Origin: Thermoplasmata archaeon
Lineage (GTDB): Archaea > Thermoplasmatota > Thermoplasmata > Lutacidiplasmatales > UBA184
Assembly: GCA_022750355.1 (NCBI GenBank)
Contig: JAKIVW010000036.1
Span: forward strand, 1-13,202
Reading direction: 5' to 3'
Length of the DNA: 13,202 bases
Both the position numbers and the translations under genes were made by a program. Below, one piece after another: positions 6,497 through 11,974 of this stretch (positions are counted from its first letter, which is position 1; each line of letters opens with the position of its first letter). Under the pieces are notes generated by a model. It had not been told where the DNA came from. It saw nothing but the letters and a program-made list of their open reading frames with translations, and did no database searches.

Positions 6497-6512
6497 TACG
6501 TATTAATACGTA
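6497..6512. promoter_or_regulatory. 16-bp perfect palindrome with TATA core
   Basis: TACGTATTAATACGTA is its own reverse complement and lies between divergent genes. Its TATTAATA core is centred about 44 bases before the ATG of the secreted-protein gene, a workable TATA position (leader near 18 nt). The symmetry would also suit a dimeric regulator that competes with TBP, or a promoter usable in both directions. The presence of the palindrome is certain; its role is inferred. Confidence 0.6.
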
Positions 6513-6524
6513 TCCAGCGACATT

Positions 6525-6590
6525 CGATATACGGCGTGAATCGGGAGTTTCGTATAACTCGCGTCCGCGACCGAGTCGATACTATGAAAG
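6525..6590 (+). promoter_or_regulatory. AT-rich upstream elements of the membrane-protein gene
   Basis: Three AT-rich islands lie between the palindrome and ATG 6631: CGATATACG (6525-6533), CGTATAACT (6551-6559) and CGATACTATGAAAG (6577-6590). CGTATAA (centre about 76 bases upstream) and GATACTATG (about 49 upstream) are both candidate TATA boxes; I cannot choose between them. The leader ends in GGTAGGGG (6621-6628), a plausible ribosome binding site 2 bases before the ATG. Confidence 0.35.
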
Positions 6591-6630
6591 GGGGGAGTGC
6601 CCACTTCCTCACCGGCTCAAGGTAGGGGCG

Positions 6631-7239
6631 ATGGTTCAGCGAGACCGGCAACCCACCGATTCACGATGGTGGAAGGCACCCGAGTTCGTTCGGAGCCTCC
6701 CGCTGTTCGGATTGGCCGCGGTGTTCTTCGTGGCGGGCGGCGTTTTGCGGTTCGCCTACCCCACGTACGCCCTCTACGGGCCCGGCGTGTTCACGTTCTG
6801 GGCGCTCCTGCTCGCCCTCGGATTCACCTGCACGATCGGCGCGGTCGTTTCGTGGACGCTGGCCGGAGACTCGACCCCCGCGGCGCTGGAGGCAACGACC
6901 CCAGCTCCCACGCCCGCGTACCTGCCGATCGATTTCCCAGAACCGGAATCGATGAACCCCGAACCGGCGCGGCCGGCCCGTGGCCGTACCGACTTCGGCC
7001 GCCCCATGCCCGACGTCCGCCCGACGTCGGCGGGAGGCGATTGGTACGAAGGCCCCACCGATACCGAGCGATTTGTCGGCCCGCAGCACGTCCGACCGGT
7101 CGAGCTTCCTCCCCTTCCGGATTCGATGGGCCAGGATCCCGCGGAAACGGAACCGGTGGAGCAGGTACTGGCGGATCTCGAGCGGATCGAACGAGACCTG
7201 GCTCCCCGCGCGCGTATCGTGGATCCGTCGCCGAGCTGA
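6631..7239 (+). CDS. two-helix membrane protein with long Pro-rich cytoplasmic tail
   Basis: 202 residues. Transmembrane helices at about 22-42 (SLPLFGLAAVFFVAGGVLRFA) and about 52-77, joined by a short loop with aromatic residues, so both ends probably face the cytoplasm. Residues 82-172 are Pro/Glu/Arg-rich and likely disordered; residues about 174-192 (EPVEQVLADLERIERDLAP) form a short amphipathic helix that could pair with a partner. No family recognised. ATG 6631 is chosen because it follows GGTAGGGG and begins right before the first helix; the frame is open to 6466, but that stretch covers the AT-rich control region and is not protein-like. Divergent from the secreted-protein gene and sharing its control region. 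The downstream gene has its own promoter. Confidence 0.75.
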   Translation: MVQRDRQPTDSRWWKAPEFVRSLPLFGLAAVFFVAGGVLRFAYPTYALYGPGVFTFWALLLALGFTCTIGAVVSWTLAGDSTPAALEATTPAPTPAYLPIDFPEPESMNPEPARPARGRTDFGRPMPDVRPTSAGGDWYEGPTDTERFVGPQHVRPVELPPLPDSMGQDPAETEPVEQVLADLERIERDLAPRARIVDPSPS

Positions 7240-7253
7240 CGGACCCCCGGCGA

Positions 7254-7273
7254 CCACCGTTAAGAGCCGGTGG
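7254..7273 (+). promoter_or_regulatory. TATA box inside a 6-bp inverted repeat
   Basis: CCACCG (7254-7259) and CGGTGG (7268-7273) are perfect inverted repeats around TTAAGAGC. The TTAAGA core is centred about 25-26 bases before ATG 7288, predicting a leaderless transcript. The repeats could be an operator or, as RNA, a hairpin ending the upstream transcript 15 bases after its stop. Confidence 0.45.
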
Positions 7274-7287
7274 GGTGCTTCGCGGCT

Positions 7288-7863
7288 ATGGCCCTGGTCC
7301 CGTTGGCGTCGGTCGACTCCAGTGCCCTTCGGTGGTTGCGAACGGGCGAGGAGCCCGCCGAGTTCACTCTCTTCGCGGGCGACGATGCGATCGCCATCGT
7401 GCGCTGGCCGAAGGGAGGTGGTTTCCGTGCGACCGCCGAGACGAGCGACGGCCGATGGACGTTCCAACGCGCGGGCTTCCTCCACTCCCACCTGACGCTC
7501 CGCGGGGACGGGGCTCCCGCGGATGCCGCCCGCATCACCCTCCATGTCGGCGTCTTCAAGGAGGAGCGGTACCACCGGATCGAATTCGCGACGGGGGCGG
7601 CGTACCGGTTCCATCGCGCGGGGGTGCAGGTCCCGGCCTGGCAGATCACGACCGACGACTCGACCGAGCTCGTCCACGTCGAACCCGTTCGAGAAGGGAG
7701 CCGTCTGGTCGGCGCCGCGGTCATCCTCACGCCCGCCGGAAGTGCGTCGCGCGACCTGGCCGCCCTCCTGGTCTTCAGTTGGTATTTTGTGGGAATGGTC
7801 TGGTTCGAGGACGAAGCCCTGCTCCCCCTGGAACGGGTCCTGTCCGACCTCGAGACGCGATAG
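7288..7863 (+). CDS. beta-rich cytosolic protein of unknown function, possibly tubby/LURP-one-like
   Basis: 191 residues from ATG 7288; the in-frame GTG at 7270 is rejected because TATA spacing places the transcript start at the ATG. The protein alternates short beta strands with turns (FTLFAGDDAIAIVRW, GRWTFQRAGF, YHRIEFATGAAYRFHRAG, SRLVGAAVILTP) and closes with a hydrophobic helix and aromatic segment at about 156-173 (DLAALLVFSWYFVGMVWFE). Many WxF strands wrapped around a C-terminal hydrophobic helix recall the tubby C-terminal/LURP-one-related fold seen in small bacterial and archaeal proteins. That is a low-confidence resemblance by eye; an alternative is a membrane-associated protein using the last helix. 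No catalytic residues are obvious. It converges with the zinc-ribbon gene, 11 bases between stops. Confidence 0.72.
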   Translation: MALVPLASVDSSALRWLRTGEEPAEFTLFAGDDAIAIVRWPKGGGFRATAETSDGRWTFQRAGFLHSHLTLRGDGAPADAARITLHVGVFKEERYHRIEFATGAAYRFHRAGVQVPAWQITTDDSTELVHVEPVREGSRLVGAAVILTPAGSASRDLAALLVFSWYFVGMVWFEDEALLPLERVLSDLETR

Positions 7864-7874
7864 GTCTCGCCCGG

Positions 7875-8024
7875 TTAGGCCGGGGGGATCGACCGTTTCT
7901 TGAGGGTCGTAAAGCACTCGCTGCAGACGTTGTGCATGTGGTCTCCGCCTCCCTCCATGACGGCCGTGGTTCGGGTGATGGTCTTACCGCAGGTGTCACA
8001 GATGATCTGACCGTCGCGGATCAT
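7875..8024 (-). CDS. 49-residue zinc-ribbon protein
   Basis: ATG 8024-8022 to TAA 7877-7875. The protein starts MIRDGQIICDTCGKTI and has two CxxC knuckles, Cys9/Cys12 and Cys34/Cys37, spaced 21 residues apart, with His29 and His31 nearby. This is a classic single-zinc ribbon. Such mini-ribbons in archaea may act in transcription, ribosome biology or as protein adaptors; nothing here selects between these. The end is basic (LKKRSIPPA). A TTTTGTAC on the minus strand about 45 bases before the start may be its promoter, or it may follow the esterase, which ends 58 bases upstream. It was found by reading the gap directly, since it is below common ORF length limits. Confidence 0.82.
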   Translation of the reverse strand: MIRDGQIICDTCGKTITRTTAVMEGGGDHMHNVCSECFTTLKKRSIPPA

Positions 8025-8082
8025 GGAAGGAAGCGAGGATCCCCTCGCCCATCGAATTCGGTCGCGTACAAAACGGGTACTC

Positions 8083-9138
8083 TCAGAGCGAAGCGAGCGC
8101 TCGGAGCAGTCGGGGGATCATGACGTCATATCGGGGGATGCCGTCCCCGTGTACGCCGTCGAACTCCTCGTGGTCGACGTGGCCCCCCTGGGCGGTCGCT
8201 TCCGCCGCGAAGATGCGGGCCCCCACGTCCAACCCCCATTCGTCCCGGAGACCCCCGTCCACGTAGACGTACGCGAGCTTCCGGAGAGCCGCCGAATACT
8301 CGGGGGTGCGGATCATGCGGACCGGATCCCAGGCGAGCCACCGGTCCCAGACCTCCGGTCTCAACGCCCCGGTCCGGAGGTCGAACGGGAGCTCGAATTC
8401 GCCCGGGCGGTCCGGAACGGGGGAATAGGCGGAGGCGTAGGCCATCAGCTCGAACGCCTGCACGTCGTGATTGCTCGGTCCAAGGTTGCTGGTCGGTTCG
8501 CTCAGCATCCGGCGGAGCAGTGCGTCCGGGCCGCCCGCCGCCCGAAGGGCACGGAACGCCAACGGAAATTCGGGGAGGTAGCAGTACTCGAAGCACGCGT
8601 CGCCCGAGTTCGACCCCGCCGCCGAGAACACGTCGGGATGGCGGAGCGCCAGCATGAGCGCGCCGAATCCTCCGCTCGAAGTCCCGAGCACCGCCGAGCG
8701 GCGAGTACCGTACTTTCGCTGGATCCAGGGCATGACCTCCCGCACGACGTAGTCCTCGTATCGTCCGGTGGCCGAGGAGTTGAGGTACTGACTCCCCCCG
8801 AGCGTGGTGAGACAATCCGGGGCGACGAGAACGGCCTCCGGCGCCGCCCCGGTCCGCACCAGAGCGTCAAACCGCCGCACGATCGAGCTCCGAAGGAAAC
8901 GGGGCCGGTCAAAGTGCATCCAACCCGCGCCGACGTACCCGCTCAGCAGCACCAGCAGCGGCAACCCTTCGGTCTTCCCCGAGGGAGGCACGTACACGGG
9001 AAGGTCTCGGGTCGTCGGGTCGTCCCACGGGTTGCCGGCGAGGACCTGGCTTTCGAAGCGGTGGGTCTCGACCGAACCGGAAAGGGGGCCCGGGAAGACG
9101 GTTTCCGACCTCACCTCCGACGGAACTCGGATCGGCAC
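8083..9138 (-). CDS. alpha/beta-hydrolase esterase (esterase D / putative esterase family)
   Basis: 351 residues. The nucleophile elbow is LGTSSGGFGAL with Ser154 in GTSSG; a likely catalytic acid is Asp299 in GGLRDEWGLD, and the probable catalytic His330 sits in DGVHGDGIPRY. The order and spacing fit the putative-esterase family (S-formylglutathione hydrolase and enterochelin esterase relatives). The N-terminal third contains LPVYVPPSG and LLVLLSGYVGAGW, the usual start of the fold and oxyanion loop. The physiological ester is unknown; no signal peptide is seen, so the enzyme is probably cytosolic. Start GTG 9138 is the longest; a GGAGGTGA lies just inside the reading frame (about 9109-9116), so a slightly later start cannot be excluded, although no standard start codon follows it closely. 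Divergent from the thioredoxin-like gene. Confidence 0.88.
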   Translation of the reverse strand: MPIRVPSEVRSETVFPGPLSGSVETHRFESQVLAGNPWDDPTTRDLPVYVPPSGKTEGLPLLVLLSGYVGAGWMHFDRPRFLRSSIVRRFDALVRTGAAPEAVLVAPDCLTTLGGSQYLNSSATGRYEDYVVREVMPWIQRKYGTRRSAVLGTSSGGFGALMLALRHPDVFSAAGSNSGDACFEYCYLPEFPLAFRALRAAGGPDALLRRMLSEPTSNLGPSNHDVQAFELMAYASAYSPVPDRPGEFELPFDLRTGALRPEVWDRWLAWDPVRMIRTPEYSAALRKLAYVYVDGGLRDEWGLDVGARIFAAEATAQGGHVDHEEFDGVHGDGIPRYDVMIPRLLRALASL

Positions 9139-9228
9139 ACGGGACCCAGGCGGCGTAGGGTCTTGACCGCGCGGTACCGCCGGACTCCCGTTCCCGCCCC
9201 CTCCCTAGAAGTTCGATACGACAATGGG

Positions 9229-9630
9229 ATGAGGCTCATCCCCCTCCCGTTTCACGGTGCGATCGTGGAGGTATTCGGCCCCAACGCATTCGACGGAACC
9301 TCCCTGCAACGAACGGGTACCTGGGTGGTGGATTTTTCCGCGGAGTGGTGCCCCTTCTGTCGAGAGTTCCTCCCCAAGTTTTCGACCCTCGCCGCCGGTA
9401 CGGACGCCCAACTGGCGATCGGAGACCTGACCGACGTCGAATCGCCGTTATGGGATCTCTTTCACCTCGAGATCACACCGACCATGATCGTCTTTCGGGA
9501 CTGCTTGCCCGTATTCCGGCGGGACGGGCGATGGGGAGAGGGCTTGGACGAGGACGACCTGGGGGCCGTTCGACGTGCCCTCGGGCCGGGGAAGGGAGAG
9601 CCGGCCGCATCCCGCGACGCCCTTCCTTAA
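9229..9630 (+). CDS. thioredoxin-family protein
   Basis: 133 residues, single thioredoxin fold. Active site AEWCPFCREF with redox Cys41 and Cys44 (WCPFC), preceded by the strand WVVDFS, and a cis-proline at Pro84 in EITPTMIVF. Both are the defining features of the family. CPFC is an unusual dipeptide compared with CGPC of classical thioredoxin and might shift redox potential. Another Cys, Cys92, lies on the following strand. No signal peptide, so a cytosolic reductant for protein disulfides or a peroxidase partner is likely. The frame is open far upstream (8023), but that part is the antisense of the esterase. ATG 9229 is chosen as the only start close to the fold. The SDR gene follows 27 bases after its stop, with its own TATA-like box. 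Confidence 0.9.
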   Translation: MRLIPLPFHGAIVEVFGPNAFDGTSLQRTGTWVVDFSAEWCPFCREFLPKFSTLAAGTDAQLAIGDLTDVESPLWDLFHLEITPTMIVFRDCLPVFRRDGRWGEGLDEDDLGAVRRALGPGKGEPAASRDALP

Positions 9631-9632
9631 GG
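9626..9632 (+). promoter_or_regulatory. TATA-like box for the SDR gene
   Basis: CTTAAGG, centred about 28-29 bases before ATG 9658; predicts a leaderless or nearly leaderless transcript. The TAA within it is also the stop codon of the thioredoxin-like gene. Confidence 0.45.
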
Positions 9633-9657
9633 CGTCCGAACCGCTCTCCCCGGAATC

Positions 9658-10485
9658 ATGGCCAGGTCCGGAGTCGGAGCCAACGGGGGCCGACCGGTCG
9701 CTCTCGTCACGGGGGGCGGCACCGGTCTCGGTCGTGCGATCGCCGGGGCATTCGCGGACGACGGGTTCGATCTCGTGATCGCCAGTCGGGACCCCGAGCA
9801 CTTGGCCGACGGAGCCCGGAGCCTTTCGGCGCGCGGGGCGAGGGTCGTGACCATCCCCACCGACGTTCGCCAGTCGGATCAGGTGGACCGGATGGTGGAC
9901 CGCATCCGGGACGAGTTCGGGCGACTGGACGTATTGGTGAACAACGCTGCCGGAAACTTTGTCGCTCCCGCGGAGCGGATCACCCCGAACGGTTGGAGGG
10001 CGGTGGTCGGGATCGTCCTGGACGGTACCTTCCTTTGTTGCCGCGCGAGCTTCCCCCTGCTCCGCGAGGCCGATGCGCCTTCGGTCGTCAATATCGTGGC
10101 CTCGTACGCGTGGATGGCCGGACCGGGCACCGCCCACTCGGCGGCCGCGAAGGCCGGAGTCGTTGCATTGACCCGCACTCTCGCCGTGGAGTGGGCGCGG
10201 TTCGGCATTCGGGTCAACGCCGTGGCTCCGGGCCCGATCCGGACCGAGGGCACCGATCGGCAGCTCTGGACCTCGGAAGCCCTCGTCGAACAGATCCGTG
10301 CCGGGATCCCCCTGGGACGATTCGGGACGCCCGAAGAGGTCGCCGAAGCGGTCCGCTTCCTTGCCGGCCCCCGTGCGGCCTACATTACCGGGCAGGTTCT
10401 TGCGGTGGACGGCGGCCAATGGCTCGGGAAGGGTGTGATGGACCTGCGGGACGACGGGACCGTTTCGTCGGGGCCGCGGTCGTAA
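9658..10485 (+). CDS. short-chain dehydrogenase/reductase, 2,4-dienoyl-CoA reductase type
   Basis: 275 residues, NAD(P)-binding SDR. Seen: cofactor loop TGGGTGLG (18-25), Asp69 in PTDV, NNAAGNF (95-101), and PGPIRTEG (191-198) after the active site. The usual YxxxK tyrosine position holds Ser161 (SAAAK, Lys165). As in mitochondrial 2,4-dienoyl-CoA reductase, a tyrosine occurs 15 residues before the lysine (Tyr150), and the blocks AGNFVAPAERITPNGW and IVLDGTF closely follow that family. The probable role is NADPH-dependent reduction of conjugated dienoyl-CoA during oxidation of unsaturated fatty acids, or a related enoyl-CoA reduction. Assignment by remembered family features; alternatives include another trans-enoyl-CoA reductase SDR. 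The N-terminal 10 residues and the tail after 258 are outside the fold. Confidence 0.9.
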   Translation: MARSGVGANGGRPVALVTGGGTGLGRAIAGAFADDGFDLVIASRDPEHLADGARSLSARGARVVTIPTDVRQSDQVDRMVDRIRDEFGRLDVLVNNAAGNFVAPAERITPNGWRAVVGIVLDGTFLCCRASFPLLREADAPSVVNIVASYAWMAGPGTAHSAAAKAGVVALTRTLAVEWARFGIRVNAVAPGPIRTEGTDRQLWTSEALVEQIRAGIPLGRFGTPEEVAEAVRFLAGPRAAYITGQVLAVDGGQWLGKGVMDLRDDGTVSSGPRS

Positions 10486-10501
10486 GCCGTGCTCCGTGGG
10501 C

Positions 10502-10525
10502 CCCCTTCCCTACGAGGGAACGGGG
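10502..10525 (+). terminator. hairpin after the SDR gene, possible terminator
   Basis: CCCCTTCCCT pairs with AGGGAA-C-GGGG around the loop ACG: ten base pairs with one bulged C, beginning 16 bases after the SDR stop. No U-run follows, and archaeal termination mostly relies on U-rich tracts, so this is only a candidate. Confidence 0.3.
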
Positions 10526-10604
10526 AGTCGAGCTTTCGCGAGTTCGATCCTGAGATCCAGAGCCCTTCGTACCGCAACCGTCGTACGGCACGGGCCCTAC
10601 TCCC

Positions 10605-10619
10605 GCCTACTGAGTAGGC
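10605..10619 (-). terminator. small hairpin after the alpha/beta hydrolase gene
   Basis: GCCTAC-TGA-GTAGGC, a 6-bp perfect stem with a 3-nt loop, 9 bases beyond the hydrolase stop on the minus strand. Together with the hairpin at 10502-10525 it divides the 142-bp convergent gap. No U-tract; low confidence as a terminator. Confidence 0.25.
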
Positions 10620-10627
10620 CAACTCTC

Positions 10628-11458
10628 CTAGTGCGAGGGAACGTTTCGTTCGAGGAGGAAAGAGAGCAGAACCCCGGTAAACTCGGCCGGGTGGGTGAGG
10701 TGGGGGGCGTGGCCGGCCTGGGGAAGGTCCAGCTCGGTCACGTTCGTGAGCTCTCGAGCGAGGGCGGACCGGATGGTCCGGAGGAACGGAGGGCTCTGGC
10801 CGCCCGAGGTGAGGAGGACCGGCAGGAGGAGCTCGGAAAGCTCGGCCCGGACGGGGCGAAGAGAATCGGGGTCGGCGTACTCCTCCACCCACCGGTCCAT
10901 ACGCTGAGCGAACTCCACCCGGACCGGGAGCGGAAGCCGCTCCCACGCCCCCGGAGTGAGGGAAAATACTTCCACGACGTTCTGCGCGGCGGCGGAGTTC
11001 TCCCCTCGAAGTACCAGGTCCCGGATCCGGCCGATCCCATCGAGAAAGACGCGACCTTCGGGAGCGGTCGCCGGAATGTCCGCCAGGAGGCCGAACAGCG
11101 GGGCCTCATGAATCGAGACGCTTCGAACGAGTTCGGGCCGTTGCGCGGCCAGGCGCAGCGCCACCGGGCCCCCGTAGGAGTGGGCGATCACGTGGACCGG
11201 CAGGAGGTCGAGCATCTCGAGGAGAGCCCCCAGGTCGGCGGCATCCGTCTCGACCGGTCGCTCCTTAGGTCCGAGAGTACTGCGGCCGAACCCCCGGCGG
11301 TCATACTCGAGCACCGTGAGGTTCTGGGAAAGGATCGGGAGAACCCGATCCCACGTGGTATGGTCGACAAGGGAGCCGTGCACCAGGACCGTCGGATCTC
11401 CCGTGGCCCCGGTGACCTCGTAATAGAGGTCGGCCCCGCGTACGTGAGCGATCGGCAT
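10628..11458 (-). CDS. alpha/beta-fold hydrolase
   Basis: 276 residues, cytosolic, of the lipase/haloperoxidase-like group. Seen: oxyanion segment LVHGSLVDHTTW (25-36), YDRRGFGRS (52-60), nucleophile elbow AHSYGG with Ser94, and the C-terminal catalytic His250 in QAGHAPHLTHP. The segment where the catalytic acid is expected after strand 6 reads TSGGQSPPF (218-225), with Gln221 where related sequences often have Asp or Glu; another acid may take over or activity may be altered. Substrate unknown. ATG 11458 is supported by GGAGG 9 bases upstream. Convergent with the SDR gene. Confidence 0.9.
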   Translation of the reverse strand: MPIAHVRGADLYYEVTGATGDPTVLVHGSLVDHTTWDRVLPILSQNLTVLEYDRRGFGRSTLGPKERPVETDAADLGALLEMLDLLPVHVIAHSYGGPVALRLAAQRPELVRSVSIHEAPLFGLLADIPATAPEGRVFLDGIGRIRDLVLRGENSAAAQNVVEVFSLTPGAWERLPLPVRVEFAQRMDRWVEEYADPDSLRPVRAELSELLLPVLLTSGGQSPPFLRTIRSALARELTNVTELDLPQAGHAPHLTHPAEFTGVLLSFLLERNVPSH

Positions 11459-11467
11459 ACCTCTGGT

Positions 11468-11472
11468 CCTCC
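11468..11472 (-). promoter_or_regulatory. Shine-Dalgarno sequence of the hydrolase gene
   Basis: GGAGG on the minus strand, 9 bases before ATG 11458. It stands out because several other genes here have no such site and appear leaderless; it implies a leader on this transcript. Confidence 0.55.
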
Positions 11473-11506
11473 TTCCACCCGTTGGCGAACGGAGCCCCGA
11501 GGGACG

Positions 11507-11530
11507 CGACCCCCTTAGCGAGAGGGGTCG
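11507..11530. repeat. 7-bp inverted repeat upstream of the hydrolase gene
   Basis: CGACCCC (11507-11513) and GGGGTCG (11524-11530) flank a 10-nt centre; on the minus strand the centre and left arm read CTCGCTAAGGGG, a weak TATA-like candidate about 58 bases before the hydrolase ATG. It may be an operator or just a chance GC-rich repeat. The surrounding gap 11459-11694 (236 bases) shows nothing else convincing. Confidence 0.25.
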
Positions 11531-11694
11531 ACCGAACCGGGGCGACCGAAGAGTTTAGAGCGGTCTCGGGAGTCCTCCCCCTGAGGAATGGTGCGGCGGC
11601 CGAACGCTACGCGAGGGCGACCTCGAGGATGCCCTAACTCCCTTCCGACCCCGGAGAATTTGTGAGCGCAATCTTCCAAAGGCCCCTGTGCGAT

Positions 11695-11958
11695 ATGGGG
11701 AAAGCCTACGACTACTCGTTTCGACCCGTCGTGGGCGACCCCGAACCGGGCTCGGGTGGGGGGTGCGACGAGCGTCCCCACCGGGTCGAGCTGTTCTCAG
11801 CGGCAACCGACCCCGGCTCCCCAAGCGCGGAGTGGCGACCGTTCGGGTTGTGTCTCGAACACGAATCCCAACTCCGTGCCTCGGATGTGCGCTTCCAGGC
11901 CCTCGGCCGTCCCTCCCGCTTCCGACCCTCTCCCGGCGCAACACGGCGGGATCCGTGA
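11695..11958 (+). CDS. small Cys/His protein, possible zinc binder, upstream of the aldo-keto reductase
   Basis: 87 residues. The N-terminal part (DYSFRPVVGDPEPGSGGG) is followed by Cys24-x4-His29 (CDERPH), the strand RVELFSA, WRPFGL, and Cys53-x2-His56 (CLEH). These four residues could bind one metal ion. The C-terminal 15 residues are Arg/Pro-rich. Third codon positions are strongly G/C and the protein has a sensible mix of residues, unlike the Arg-rich reading in the neighbouring frame, so I consider it probably real. The stop is 16 bases before the AKR ATG on the same strand, so they are likely co-transcribed. Start uncertain: ATG 11695 lies 36 bases after GAATTTG; an in-frame GTG at 11662 would add 11 residues. 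No family recognised. Confidence 0.55.
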   Translation: MGKAYDYSFRPVVGDPEPGSGGGCDERPHRVELFSAATDPGSPSAEWRPFGLCLEHESQLRASDVRFQALGRPSRFRPSPGATRRDP

Positions 11959-11974
11959 GGTCGGGATCACGAGC

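Noticed and set aside
5004..6506. 500-codon plus-strand open frame opposite the methyltransferase and secreted protein
   Set aside because: It crosses two genes and their control region and has no recognisable domain; shadow frame in GC-rich DNA.
8023..9228. Upstream extension of the thioredoxin-like frame
   Set aside because: This part is antisense to the esterase with its Ser/Asp/His motifs, and the thioredoxin fold needs only the part from 9229.
10527..10562. tRNA-like T-arm (GTTCGATCC) in the gap after the SDR gene
   Set aside because: The flanking stems do not pair (only two of five base pairs), and no acceptor, D-arm or anticodon arm could be built on either strand.
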